Positions 44,257 through 53,540 are shown, numbered from the stretch's first letter. The stretch is DNA of 64,000 bases from Echinicola soli (GCF_006575665.1 NZ_CP041253.1:315501-379500), one strand, 5' to 3'. The notes: a model not told the origin generated them from the letters alone. Numbers and translations: made by a program.

Positions 44257-44978
44257 TAAGATTCCGATTCGGTATCACAAAATTCATCGATCCATTCCTT
44301 GGCATCCTCATAGCCCAGTCCAAGGGACGTTTTCAGATGCATGCAGCCTTCCTCCTTTTTATTCAACGCACTCATCTCTGTAACACCTAAAAGGTAAAAA
44401 GCTGCTCCATTCGTATCATCGATTGCTACGGATCGCTTCAGCGCATTGATGGCTTCCAGCGGATTGTTATTTCCCACCAGGGCTTTTGCTCTGTTAAAAT
44501 GTACCAATGCTTGGTTTGGATCCACCTGAAGGGCATTGTCAAAATCCAAGATGGCATCTTCATACTGCTCCATCCCCAAAAGCGCCAATCCTCGATTGTA
44601 ATAAATATCGGTTTGATTGGGATCCAAGGAGCTGGCCATATTATAATTGATCACTGCATCCTTAAATGCTTTCTTCTCCAGGTAGGCATTTCCAAGATTC
44701 AAGTAAGGCTTATAAGAAGTAGAATCTTTCTCCATGGCCACTTCAAAATTTTCAATGGCCTCATCCCATTTTCCCTGTTCAAAAAATGCTACTCCTTTGG
44801 CATTATGGGCTTCTGTATTGTTAGGATTTTTCTGGATTACCCGATCAAAATAGGTAATCGCCTCATCGAACTTTTCCAATCTCATTTCCTTTATGCCGGC
44901 ATCATATAGTTCCTGCTCAGAGGGAGAACACCCCAATAGCAATACCACCATCAAAGGAATAATAAATAGCTTTTTCAC
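44256..44978 (-). CDS. TPR-repeat lipoprotein
   Basis: A lipoprotein with six to seven tetratricopeptide repeats of 34 residues (for example FDEAITYFDRVIQKNPNNTE and YEDAILDFDNALQVDPNQA), which form a helical solenoid for protein binding. I start it at the GTG at 44978 because that puts MKKLFIIPLMVVLLLGC, a clean lipoprotein signal, at the N-terminus; a TTG seven codons upstream is the other choice. A candidate -7 box TATCTTTG (minus strand, 44997-45004) lies just upstream and also favours the shorter form. Partners are unknown. Confidence 0.85.
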   Translation of the reverse strand: MKKLFIIPLMVVLLLGCSPSEQELYDAGIKEMRLEKFDEAITYFDRVIQKNPNNTEAHNAKGVAFFEQGKWDEAIENFEVAMEKDSTSYKPYLNLGNAYLEKKAFKDAVINYNMASSLDPNQTDIYYNRGLALLGMEQYEDAILDFDNALQVDPNQALVHFNRAKALVGNNNPLEAINALKRSVAIDDTNGAAFYLLGVTEMSALNKKEEGCMHLKTSLGLGYEDAKEWIDEFCDTESES

Positions 44979-45149
44979 TTTTAATAATTTTTCAGACAAA
45001 GATACGAATTATAAGCAATTTGACAGCTTATTAATCCGATCTTTAGCAGATAGGCAATCCTCACCGGTAAAAAAAGAACCAACAGACACTTGGTCTACAC
45101 TTATTCCCCCTCCACATCGAATGTAGGCAGGTTTAGCGTTGACGGGACA

Positions 45150-45701
45150 TTAGCACACGACCTCTGACTTGCTGGTTTTTTCCAGCATTCTCAATATCGA
45201 GTCGTTGGCCTTGACCACATCTGGAATAGTCTCATACTTCACCCAGGCTAAGTCTTTACTCTCCTCACTAATGGTAAGTGGCTCGTCCATGGCCGCCTCG
45301 ATCAAGAAGCGTACATCATAGTGAAAATGCTGCGGATCACGGTCATTGGCAGGAATGATATGCTTGTCTATATCAAAAATCCCCCTGTCCACGAGTTTTA
45401 ACGATATCAAGCCGCTCTCCTCCCGGGCTTCATTCATGGCCACTTCCAAGAGGTTCTCATTGCCATCTGCATGTCCACCGAGCTGAAGCCAGCGGTTCAG
45501 CTTTCGGTGATGGGTAAGCAATGCGTGTGTCCTGGTCTTGTTTACGATCCAAGCGGACGCGGTAAAATGTCCTTCTTTGCGATCCCTAAGAAAGGCCAAA
45601 GGATCATCAGTCAGTTCGATAAATTGCTCAACAAACAACTGCTCGTCTTCAAACGGCGTCCGATAACTTTTCAGTGCTCTTTTAAGTTCTTCTCTATTCA
45701 T
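45150..45701 (-). CDS. Nudix hydrolase
   Basis: A 183-residue Nudix-fold protein from the ATG at 45701, seven bases after the upstream gene; a start 15 codons earlier would overlap that gene. The Nudix box reads GHADGNE, seven residues, then NEAREESGL, so the Gly, the Glu and the EE pair of GX5EX7REUXEEXGU are present, but the first Arg of REUxEE is Asn. Members hydrolyse nucleoside diphosphates linked to other groups; the substrate cannot be told. It is co-directional and close to the hypothetical gene upstream. Confidence 0.8.
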   Translation of the reverse strand: MNREELKRALKSYRTPFEDEQLFVEQFIELTDDPLAFLRDRKEGHFTASAWIVNKTRTHALLTHHRKLNRWLQLGGHADGNENLLEVAMNEAREESGLISLKLVDRGIFDIDKHIIPANDRDPQHFHYDVRFLIEAAMDEPLTISEESKDLAWVKYETIPDVVKANDSILRMLEKTSKSEVVC

Positions 45702-45708
45702 AGGATGA

Positions 45709-46290
45709 TTACTGCGGATTAAATATAGCTTCAATAAAGGATTCAAATGAGCGGGCCTTGGTGTACAGCCTGTCCGAATAGACAGTTACCAAAATCTTGA
45801 TCATTTGAGGCTTGTGATTTACCGACACTTTTTCTATAGCAACATTCCCAAAAAGTTGGTCGGTACGTTCTGCCGTGAAGGTTGCTTTGGGCTTTAGGTA
45901 TTGTTTTTCGGTGGTGTTTACCCCGGAGGCTTTTTCTTGAATCGTCCGGTCCAAACTCACCCTTTCATACCCTAAAGCTACAATTCGCTGGCCAAAAGCA
46001 AAGAAAAGTCGGGAAAAAGTTTCCGAATTCAGCGGTAAATCATACGATATCGCTATTCCATTGGCATATGGAGACCTAAAAACCTGTAATTCAGGAACAG
46101 TTTCCTCACCATTTTTTTGATGGTGATAATTATTATAAATCAGTTCAAAAACATCCTTTCCTTCCGGTGATTCCATCCAATTCAGTAATGCCTTCACCTC
46201 TCCTTCTTCCTGTACAAAGTTCTCCTTATGGGTCAAAGCTGTATTCTTATCAGCAAACAGCTTTTTTAAAATATCGTCTACAAATTTCAT
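45709..46290 (-). CDS. Conserved-looking protein of unknown function
   Basis: A 193-residue soluble protein with no signal peptide, no transmembrane segment and no motif that I recognise. It has a mixed alpha/beta pattern, with a well-formed middle (SPYANGIAISYDLPLNSETF, and FFAFGQRIVALGYERVSLDR). It lies directly after recQ (recQ stop at 46291) and seven bases before the Nudix gene, so it is part of the same minus-strand run. Codon use and composition resemble the neighbours. Confidence 0.7.
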   Translation of the reverse strand: MKFVDDILKKLFADKNTALTHKENFVQEEGEVKALLNWMESPEGKDVFELIYNNYHHQKNGEETVPELQVFRSPYANGIAISYDLPLNSETFSRLFFAFGQRIVALGYERVSLDRTIQEKASGVNTTEKQYLKPKATFTAERTDQLFGNVAIEKVSVNHKPQMIKILVTVYSDRLYTKARSFESFIEAIFNPQ

Positions 46291-48210
46291 TCAGTTATTG
46301 ATTTTTATCCTGCCGTCAGCCAAACTCACGATTTGGCCTTCATCTTCCATCGTCCTCAAAAGGTTGACAGCGTATTCATCAGTTGTGGATAATTTCGCTT
46401 TGGCAAGTAGCTCCTGATAGGTAAACGCATCTCCATCCGCTAAAGTTTGAATAAGCTTCTCTCTCGCCTGTTCCAGGTAGCTTGGTGCATTTGCTGCCTT
46501 CTTTCTTTCCAGGCATACATCACACACGCCACATTGCTCGTCGGTCACTTCTCCGAAATAGGCTAGCAGCTGTTGGGTGCGGCATGTTTGGAAATTGGTC
46601 ACGTAGCCGACCATGGCCTTGGCTTTTTCCACACTGGTGTCCCTTCGTTCGGCGATCCGCTTGGTATTCAAGGGAAGGCGTCCCGCATCATGCCGATGGG
46701 TCAAAAAGGTCACTTGTGGCTGGTCTTTTTTCTTATTATAGGCCGCAATGTCCAGATTATCCATCCGTTCCAGCAGTTTTACCACTTCTTTTTCCGGAAT
46801 ATTGAGCACGCTGGCGAGCTTATCTTCCCGAATCTTCAGGTACTCGGAAAAGAGTTCCCCTCCATACATCCTCAACAGTACCTTGATCACTGGATCCAAG
46901 GCCGCATGAGCAATCTGATATTCATATAACCGGCTCTGACCGATGAGAAAATGAAACGTACTTGGACTATAATACCCCTCACTAAGCTCTACCAACGCTT
47001 CTCCCTGGAGGATTTTTAGTGCATTGTATGTCAACAGCAAATCCAGGTTATAGGTATTGGTAAAAGCAGTGATATCAAAGTCATAACTCACCATCAGACT
47101 ACTGCCTACTGCAATGCGGTAATAATTGGCAAGGCTTTGGTATACCCGCTTGATAAAGTCAATGGGAGGATAGGATTGCTCTGCTCGCTCCACCAAAACA
47201 TCGAGGTCCTTGTCATGGTAAATCAGTACCGCAAAGGCCTTCCATTCATCACGCCCCGCCCTTCCGGCTTCCTGGTAATAGTTCTCCAGGTTTTCTGGCA
47301 AATCCACATGGATAACGATACGTACATCCGGCTTGTCAATCCCCATACCGAAGGCATTGGTAGCGACTATTACCCTCACTTTGTTATTTTTCCAATCCAT
47401 CTGTCGCTGTTCCCGCAGTGCTTTTTCCAGACCTGCGTGATAAAAAGTTGCCGAAACCCCTAACCGATATAGCGCTTGGGCCAGCTCTTTGGTGGCCTTC
47501 CTGCTTCTTACATACACGATGGCCGAGCCACTTACTTTTTGCAGGATTTCAATGGCTTTTTCAAGCTTGTTCTCGGCTTTACGAACAGCATAAGACAGGT
47601 TCTTTCGGGAAAAGGACTTTACAAAAACTGCAGGATCCTTTAACTCCAACTTTTCCATGATATCTGCCTTGACCTGCATGGTCGCTGAGGCAGTGAGGGC
47701 AATAAAAGGCACCTTAGGATGATATTCCCGCAGTGCGGCAATTTCCAAATAAGGAGGCCTGAAATCATACCCCCATTGGGAAATACAATGGGCCTCGTCA
47801 ATGGCCACCATACTGACTTTCATGCGCTTAAACCGCTCGATGAACAGGTCCGATTTCAATCGCTCAGGCGAGACATAAAGAAACTTATAATTGCCATAGA
47901 TACAGTTGTCCAGCGTAGTGTCAATCTCCCTTTTTCGCATGCCTGAGTAAATGGCCGTGGCCAGCACTCCCCGCTTCCGCAAATTATCCACTTGGTCTTT
48001 CATCAGGGCTATCAAGGGACTAACGACAATGCAGATTCCTTCCTGCATCAATGCAGGCACTTGGAAGCAAATGGATTTCCCTCCGCCTGTGGGCAAAAGC
48101 GCCAATGTATCCTTCCCAGACGCTACCGAAAGGACAATATCCAGCTGCATGGGTCTGAAATCATCATACCCAAACACCTTTTTCAATACCGAAAGCGCCT
48201 TTGTCTTCAA
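46291..48210 (-). CDS. recQ: ATP-dependent DNA helicase RecQ
   Basis: A 3'-5' superfamily 2 helicase in DNA repair. Walker A is LLPTGGGKSICFQ, the Walker B/DEAH box AIDEAHCISQWGYDFRP matches the RecQ signature (including aromatic-loop residues), and motif VI is YYQEAGRAGRDEW. The RecQ-Ct zinc-binding Cys residues are in CRTQQLLAYF, then CGVCDVC. Its 639 residues end in a winged-helix-like segment without an HRDC domain. The start is TTG at 48210, one base after the enoyl-CoA hydratase stop. Co-transcription with the neighbours is likely. Confidence 0.95.
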   Translation of the reverse strand: MKTKALSVLKKVFGYDDFRPMQLDIVLSVASGKDTLALLPTGGGKSICFQVPALMQEGICIVVSPLIALMKDQVDNLRKRGVLATAIYSGMRKREIDTTLDNCIYGNYKFLYVSPERLKSDLFIERFKRMKVSMVAIDEAHCISQWGYDFRPPYLEIAALREYHPKVPFIALTASATMQVKADIMEKLELKDPAVFVKSFSRKNLSYAVRKAENKLEKAIEILQKVSGSAIVYVRSRKATKELAQALYRLGVSATFYHAGLEKALREQRQMDWKNNKVRVIVATNAFGMGIDKPDVRIVIHVDLPENLENYYQEAGRAGRDEWKAFAVLIYHDKDLDVLVERAEQSYPPIDFIKRVYQSLANYYRIAVGSSLMVSYDFDITAFTNTYNLDLLLTYNALKILQGEALVELSEGYYSPSTFHFLIGQSRLYEYQIAHAALDPVIKVLLRMYGGELFSEYLKIREDKLASVLNIPEKEVVKLLERMDNLDIAAYNKKKDQPQVTFLTHRHDAGRLPLNTKRIAERRDTSVEKAKAMVGYVTNFQTCRTQQLLAYFGEVTDEQCGVCDVCLERKKAANAPSYLEQAREKLIQTLADGDAFTYQELLAKAKLSTTDEYAVNLLRTMEDEGQIVSLADGRIKINN

Positions 48211-48211
48211 T

Positions 48212-48988
48212 TTACCAGTCGATTTTTTTCTTTTCCAAAAACGCTTTTATTCCCTGTTTACAATCTTCCGTCTCACGGGCTTTGGCATTCATCCGTGCAG
48301 CATAGTCCAGGGCTTCCTCCATGGACATGTCCTGAACTTCGGTGATCATCTTTTTGGTCATGGCCATGGCCTCACCTGAGTTCCGTTCAATAAGTCCCTG
48401 AGCCACTTGGTAAACGTTTTCTTCCAGCTCATCTGCTTCGAAAACATCATTGACAAGCCCTGTCTCCCGAGCATCGGCTGCCTCCACTAGTTCTCCGGTA
48501 AGCAAGAGCTCCTTGGCCTTTCCTTCTCCAAGCTTTCGCAAAAGAAACACCAATACCATCGCAGGCACAAAACCAATTCTCACCTCGGTATATCCCATTT
48601 TGGCCTGGGGCACAGCATAGGCAAAATCACACACGGAAATCAATCCACAGCCCCCGGCCAGTGCATGCCCCTGCACTTGGGCTATGACCACTTTGGGGAA
48701 GGTATAGATTCTGTAAAAGAGTTCTTTTAGTCTTTCACTATCTTCCAGATTCTCCTCAAAAGTATTGTCCTGCATCCTTTTGATATCTTCCAAATCGGCT
48801 CCAGAGCAAAACACCTTGCCTTCTGCTTTGATAATGGTTACCTTCACTTCATCAGCAGTCTCACACTTATCCAGTGCCTGCTGAAGTCCACTGACCATGG
48901 CGGCATTCAGTGCATTCCGCTTTTCGGGCCTGGCCAAAATCACGTAGCCAACACGGCCTTTTTGCTCAAATTTTACTTGCTCTTCCAT
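48212..48988 (-). CDS. Enoyl-CoA hydratase/isomerase family protein
   Basis: Crotonase-fold enzyme, 258 residues from the ATG at 48988. Typical motifs are RPEKRNALNAAM, CSGADLEDI (oxyanion-hole Gly/Ala), VQGHALAGGCGLISVCDFAYA and EVRIGFVPA. The catalytic Glu position is occupied by Glu in MGYTEVRIGFVP, consistent with hydratase activity. The substrate is a fatty or amino-acid derived acyl-CoA that cannot be named. A start at 49057 would overlap comEC by four bases and adds 23 residues that do not resemble the family. Confidence 0.9.
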   Translation of the reverse strand: MEEQVKFEQKGRVGYVILARPEKRNALNAAMVSGLQQALDKCETADEVKVTIIKAEGKVFCSGADLEDIKRMQDNTFEENLEDSERLKELFYRIYTFPKVVIAQVQGHALAGGCGLISVCDFAYAVPQAKMGYTEVRIGFVPAMVLVFLLRKLGEGKAKELLLTGELVEAADARETGLVNDVFEADELEENVYQVAQGLIERNSGEAMAMTKKMITEVQDMSMEEALDYAARMNAKARETEDCKQGIKAFLEKKKIDW

Positions 48989-49053
48989 AATTTGGGGAGT
49001 TGATTGAATGAAGATAGGGTGTCCAAGCTGTTCTTCCAAAAAAATAGATTCGC

Positions 49054-51012
49054 TCACTCAAAAATAAGTCTTACGCCACCCTTCTTGGTGGACAATTCAC
49101 TTGTTTCAGCCATTTTACTCCAGCCGTCACCATTGTAAAAAGCCGCTGATATTCCTGTATTTTCCTCCAACCGGATCCCTCCATTCTGTGCCGTCACCAC
49201 ATGGCCATTGGGCAAGAAAACCAGAAACCCTTCGCCTTGACCAGCAAAAACCATCGGAAGTAATGCGGAAGGTTTGCTTGCCATTCTATGGGGTAGGACC
49301 TGATAATCGAGGTCTTTTTCGGGAACAAATTGCTGGAAGAAACCGGCAAAATCCCCTGAATGATAATCCATCGCCACTCCCTCTCCAATGCTATACACAT
49401 AGAGCTTCTCTCGATGATCCCGGCCAAAGTACGACCACCAACTCCCAGCAATAAGCCCAACAATGACCAAAACGGCACCATAGGCAAATGCTTTTTTTCT
49501 TTTTACCAAAAACAGGTAAAGGCATGCCATTATCCCCCAAAGCAAAATCACAGTCGTCGCTTTCAGGGTTATCCCTTCTGTCTGGGCGTAAGGAAGGGTA
49601 TCGAAGAGAAAAACACCCCCATTCATAACTTTTAGCAATTGTTCTAAAAGCCAGCCCAGCGGCCACCATGTCCAGCCTACCAATGAAAGCAACATAAACG
49701 GCAAACCAACCGCCATGACCAAAAAAGCATTTGGAATGACCCACAAATTGGAAAGTAAAAAATAATTGGGAAAGACATGAAAATAATAAGCAGACAATGG
49801 AAAAGTCGCCAGTTGGGCGGCTATGCTGACCGAAGTAATTTCCCACAGATAATACATGACCTTGTTTTTGGGCAGCCAAATAGACACAATGGCCGGCTGC
49901 AAGATCAAAATCCCAAACATGGCCGCATAGGAAAGCTGAAACCCCACTTCAAAGATAATGAACGGATTGAAAAGCATCAGCAATAACGCTGAAATGGCCA
50001 AGGTGTTAAATACAGAAGAGCTTCTGGACTGCATTTGAGCAAGTGAAAGCACGGTAAACATCGTCGCTGCCCGCATGACGGATGGAGACATTCCTGTGAG
50101 CATCGCGTAAATCCATATGAGCAGCACCACGACTGACAAGAACAACATACGCTTCCCAGTAGAAAGCTGTGAAGGTTTAAAAAACAACAGGAAAAAGCCA
50201 TAGATCATCCCCACATGCAGGCCAGAAACCGCCAGCACATGCATGGCTCCTGCCGTGACGTAGGCCTCACTGACCGCTTCGCCCAAATCAGCTTTTTGCC
50301 CTAGCAGCAGGGCTTTTCCCACTTCCAACGCATGATTATCCTCAAAAGTCTGCGCTAGAAGCTTTCCAAGCCTTTCCCGCACTAGCAGTATTGAGCCAGA
50401 CAGCGAGAACCGGCCCTCCGTCCCCAACCTTATAACTTTATCATTCACAAAATGCTGATGATACACCTGCTTCCTAGCCATAAACCTCCGGTAATCAAAC
50501 CCTTTGGGATTTTTGGGAGGAGCGATGCGCTGGGGAGCTCCGATAACCCAAATCACGTCTCCTGGGCGCAACGGACTTTCCAACCGGTGATAGATCAATA
50601 CCTTACCAGAGGCTTTTTGATAGCCGGCGCTTGTTTGGACATACTTGACGGCCAGTTCATTCCCATAGGTACTGGTCTTGGGCTCATCTGGCGAAATCAC
50701 CTCTCCCATATACCCCTGCACCTCACCCATATGCAAAAGATGGTCGTCATCGGTGGCGATATCCTTCCGAGCGGTAAATGCATATCCAGCAATAATCAAC
50801 AGCAGATAGGCCAAAAGTGGAAAAAACACCCGAAATTTAAAACGATTACTCCTTCCATTAACGATCGCCAGCCCCAGGTAAATCAGCAAAATCGTAGCCA
50901 TCACTATCCAAAGCACCACGGAGGAAAATATGCTTCCAAAAACCGTGTAGCACACAATCCCTACGACAAAAAACAGGACGTACCTCAAGAAAGGAAATTC
51001 ATTAAACTTCAT
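49054..51012 (-). CDS. ComEC/Rec2 family DNA-uptake channel protein
   Basis: A polytopic inner-membrane protein of 652 residues. The N-terminal DUF4131 region is followed by the Competence domain with GAMHVLAVSGLHVGMIYG, the family signature, and GMSPSVMRAATMF. Around ten hydrophobic helices follow. ComEC carries one DNA strand into the cytoplasm during natural transformation. The protein ends about 120 residues after the last helix and lacks the metallo-beta-lactamase domain of Bacillus ComEC, as is usual in Bacteroidetes. It heads the minus-strand run down to the Nudix gene. Confidence 0.9.
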   Translation of the reverse strand: MKFNEFPFLRYVLFFVVGIVCYTVFGSIFSSVVLWIVMATILLIYLGLAIVNGRSNRFKFRVFFPLLAYLLLIIAGYAFTARKDIATDDDHLLHMGEVQGYMGEVISPDEPKTSTYGNELAVKYVQTSAGYQKASGKVLIYHRLESPLRPGDVIWVIGAPQRIAPPKNPKGFDYRRFMARKQVYHQHFVNDKVIRLGTEGRFSLSGSILLVRERLGKLLAQTFEDNHALEVGKALLLGQKADLGEAVSEAYVTAGAMHVLAVSGLHVGMIYGFFLLFFKPSQLSTGKRMLFLSVVVLLIWIYAMLTGMSPSVMRAATMFTVLSLAQMQSRSSSVFNTLAISALLLMLFNPFIIFEVGFQLSYAAMFGILILQPAIVSIWLPKNKVMYYLWEITSVSIAAQLATFPLSAYYFHVFPNYFLLSNLWVIPNAFLVMAVGLPFMLLSLVGWTWWPLGWLLEQLLKVMNGGVFLFDTLPYAQTEGITLKATTVILLWGIMACLYLFLVKRKKAFAYGAVLVIVGLIAGSWWSYFGRDHREKLYVYSIGEGVAMDYHSGDFAGFFQQFVPEKDLDYQVLPHRMASKPSALLPMVFAGQGEGFLVFLPNGHVVTAQNGGIRLEENTGISAAFYNGDGWSKMAETSELSTKKGGVRLIFE

Positions 51013-51114
51013 AAATGCTGAAAAAAGTCATTTTATAAATTAACAAATCCCAGACTGTTAATCAAATCCCCTTTCCAGGACGGAAAAAAGGTTATTAGAT
51101 GAGAGCCTTCACTT

Positions 51115-51318
51115 TCCACTAAAAGCACCATCAATTGCGGACCAAGCAATATTTCCGAAGGACGAGAAACTTCTAGGTGGTTTTGGTAAGCATATTTCTC
51201 TTTCATCTAGCAATAGGAATGCGTACTCCAGTATAAAAAAATCAGCGCAAATCTTATTAATCTGCACCATCTGCGTGCTATCGAAACCAACCCTAATCCC
51301 TCAACTTTTTCGCTTGAC
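51115..51318 (-). repeat. Dispersed repeat, parts B and A contiguous (second copy, inverted)
   Basis: On the minus strand this reads part B (51316 to 51232) followed directly by part A (51217 to about 51120), matching 41141-41225 and 41379-41470. A block of 29 bp (51175-51203) is identical to 41397-41425. No REP-like element separates the parts here. The rest of the gap 51013-51345 shows nothing further. Confidence 0.75.
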
Positions 51319-51345
51319 CATCAATTGCTAAAATCAATAATTCCG

Positions 51346-51379
51346 AAAAAATAAAAAAGGCTACCCATTATGGATAGCC
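51346..51379 (-). terminator. Rho-independent terminator after DUF3575-like gene
   Basis: On the minus strand GGCTATCC and GGGTAGCC (plus positions 51372-51379 and 51359-51366) form an eight-pair stem with one mismatch, followed by TTTTTTATTTTTT. It lies about 30 bp after the stop of the gene ending at 51410. Confidence 0.7.
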
Positions 51380-51409
51380 CGCTTTTTTTCCTTTAAAATC
51401 AGTTGATTT

Positions 51410-51952
51410 CTAGAACCTGTAACCAATGCTGATACCGGCATTTACCTCCACAGCTGAAAATCTGTCATTCACCTCTTCGCTAAAGCCCCTCACGATATTT
51501 ACATAAGGTGCTATCGCAAATTTGTCGCGCTGCACCCATTTGTATCCAGCACCAATTCCGATCATGCCGCTATTCATGTCAGTAACAGCAATGCCACCAT
51601 TACCATCTGGCTCTGTAAAATCTCCAAAACGGTACTTAAAGAAGGGATAAACATAGATGTTTCCTTGCTCAGGATCATTGTTCAGGAAGTAGAAATTATA
51701 AGAAACCAATAAACTACTGGTATTAAACTTCTTCCCATCGCCTTGTCCATTATAGCCAAAGCGGTCATTGATCAGGTACTCCACTCCAATGGACTGATCG
51801 CTGTCCACAAATCGCTCATAACCGATTTCCACCGATCCCTGAACGATTGTATTCAAAATATTCAATTTGATTTCATTTGGGTTGTAATCCGTTTGGGCGT
51901 AAGCCCCCATCATCATGCCAGAAAACAGGACAATTAGTAATAGCTTTTTCAT
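51410..51952 (-). CDS. Small outer membrane beta-barrel protein (DUF3575-like)
   Basis: A 180-residue protein with a signal peptide (cleavage after GAYAQ), followed by NEIKLNILNTIVQGSVEIGYERF, the usual start of DUF3575-type barrels. Alternating hydrophobic/polar strands follow, and the chain ends in a terminal GISIGYRF with C-terminal Phe. Eight strands are plausible, suggesting an OmpW/OmpX-like small barrel in the outer membrane. Function is unknown. It is monocistronic, with its own terminator. Confidence 0.75.
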   Translation of the reverse strand: MKKLLLIVLFSGMMMGAYAQTDYNPNEIKLNILNTIVQGSVEIGYERFVDSDQSIGVEYLINDRFGYNGQGDGKKFNTSSLLVSYNFYFLNNDPEQGNIYVYPFFKYRFGDFTEPDGNGGIAVTDMNSGMIGIGAGYKWVQRDKFAIAPYVNIVRGFSEEVNDRFSAVEVNAGISIGYRF

Positions 51953-52037
51953 AATATGATAAATTCAAATAATAGGTATATATAAATAATAAAAACTTGG
52001 TAAATCCTACCCCGAAGTACAAATCATGACAAACACA

Positions 52038-52478
52038 TCACAAATATCGCTCCATTTTGTAATGGAGAATATCGCATTCGGAAAAAATATCTCCTACTTT
52101 TTCAAAACCAAACTTAGCGTAAAGCGGAACGGCTTGCAGCTGAGCATGGAGATAGAGGTATTTTCCATCGGTACCCTCTGCGGAAGCTATATCGTCCAGG
52201 GTAGCCTTCACCAGTGCCTGGCCCACCCCTTTTCCTCTTGCTTCTGCCAAAACGGCAAAACGCTCCAACTTAATTCCCTTTTCCGTAACTCGCCATCGGG
52301 CCGTCCCCACTGGCACATTGTCTAAAATGGCAAGGACGTGCGTGGAAATTTCTTCAAATTCATCGTACTCTTCTGCCGGGGGCACATTCTGACCAACCAC
52401 AAAAACCTCTTGGCGAATGCCAAACACCTTGTCCAATGTGCCCTTATCCGTTACCTTTTTTACGGTTATTTTGTTCAT
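52038..52478 (-). CDS. GNAT family N-acetyltransferase
   Basis: A 146-residue GNAT protein from the ATG at 52478. VRWRVTEKGIKLERFAVL forms the beta4 region, and EARGKGVGQALV is the acetyl-CoA pyrophosphate-binding loop (R/Q-x-x-G-x-G/A). The N-terminal FGIRQEVFVVGQNVP resembles the ElaA/YjgM-type branch, with unknown substrate. The start lies within the 3' end of phoH (35-base overlap), so translation is coupled. Upstream in-frame ATGs are deeper in phoH and less likely. Confidence 0.85.
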   Translation of the reverse strand: MNKITVKKVTDKGTLDKVFGIRQEVFVVGQNVPPAEEYDEFEEISTHVLAILDNVPVGTARWRVTEKGIKLERFAVLAEARGKGVGQALVKATLDDIASAEGTDGKYLYLHAQLQAVPLYAKFGFEKVGDIFSECDILHYKMERYL

Positions 52479-53436
52479 CTTTAAACTGCTCCTTTTGCTG
52501 ATCATCCCGATCGTAAGCTTCAATAATGGATTTCACTAACTTGTGCCTGATGACGTCTTTCCCGCTGAGATTGACCAGCCCAATACCCTTGACATCCTTC
52601 AGGACACGTAATGCTTCCCTTAATCCGGATATTTGCTTGGACGGCAGGTCCACTTGGCTTTGATCACCATTGATAATCACCTTGGAATTTGGCCCCATAC
52701 GGGTCAAAAACATTTTGATCTGCTCTCTTGTGGTATTTTGTGCTTCATCGAGTAGCACGAAAGCATCGTTCAGTGTCCTTCCTCTCATATACGCCAGCGG
52801 GGCAATTTCGATTACGCGATTTTCCTGATAAAATTTCAGTTTTTCTGCCGGTACCATATCGCCTAAAGCATCATAAATTGGCCTCAGGTAAGGATCCAGC
52901 TTTTCTTGTAAATCGCCGGGCAAAAAGCCTAAGTTTTCCCCAGCTTCTACTGCTGGCCGAGTGATAATGATCCGTTTCACTTCCCTGTTTTTCAAAGCTC
53001 TTACAGCCAAGGCCACAGCGATATAGGTCTTCCCAGTCCCTGCAGGGCCTAGGGCAAAAACCAGGTCATTCTTGTAGGCAGCATCCACCAGTTTTCGTTG
53101 GTTGGTGGACTTTGGTTTGATGGCCAGCCCCTTGTTGCCATAGACGATGATGTCATTTTTAGGGTCTTCCTCAAAGGGCACTCCTTCCAGCTCGATATAT
53201 TCCTTTACATTTTCCGGAGTGACCTGACCAAACCGGTTGAAATGTTGCAGCAACATATTAAGTACATCGTTAATGCGGATGATTTCAGGTGCCCTGCCCT
53301 GAATGCGAATTTCATTTCCGCGAGAAACAATTTTGCTTTTGGGAAATGCCGCAGCGATCTGGCGGATGTTCTCATTCTCAGTGCCGAGAAAATCCAAAAG
53401 CGGAATATTTTCTAAAGTAATTACCTTTTCTACCAA
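52444..53436 (-). CDS. PhoH-like RNA helicase/ATPase
   Basis: A 330-residue protein of the PhoH/YbeZ family. A small N-terminal KH-like region (about 20-100) precedes the ATPase domain: Walker A ALGPAGTGKTYIA, RPAVEAGENLGFLPGD and Walker B VLLDEAQNTTREQIK are diagnostic. YbeZ acts with the RNase YbeY in ribosome and rRNA quality control; ybeY is not adjacent here. The start is TTG (53436). It is divergent from the SAM-adenosyltransferase gene, and the intervening 104 bp contain an 18-bp perfect palindrome. Confidence 0.93.
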   Translation of the reverse strand: MVEKVITLENIPLLDFLGTENENIRQIAAAFPKSKIVSRGNEIRIQGRAPEIIRINDVLNMLLQHFNRFGQVTPENVKEYIELEGVPFEEDPKNDIIVYGNKGLAIKPKSTNQRKLVDAAYKNDLVFALGPAGTGKTYIAVALAVRALKNREVKRIIITRPAVEAGENLGFLPGDLQEKLDPYLRPIYDALGDMVPAEKLKFYQENRVIEIAPLAYMRGRTLNDAFVLLDEAQNTTREQIKMFLTRMGPNSKVIINGDQSQVDLPSKQISGLREALRVLKDVKGIGLVNLSGKDVIRHKLVKSIIEAYDRDDQQKEQFKDEQNNRKKGNG

Positions 53437-53465
53437 TCCGTTAATATGTATTTAGGGTTGTCAGA

Positions 53466-53516
53466 TTATTCTTGCAAGAATAAAATTTCTATTTTTGTTT
53501 ATACTTTACAAAAGTA
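53466..53516. promoter_or_regulatory. Divergent regulatory region with an 18-bp perfect palindrome
   Basis: TTATTCTTGCAAGAATAA (53466-53483) is a perfect 18-bp palindrome. Next to it, TATTTTTG (53490-53497, plus) and TACTTTTG (53516-53509, minus) fit the -7 consensus TAnnTTTG for the two divergent genes. Clear TTG -33 elements at the right spacing are lacking. The palindrome is a candidate binding site for a dimeric regulator. Confidence 0.45.
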
Positions 53517-53540
53517 CAAAAATTTAATTGACTTCGTTCT

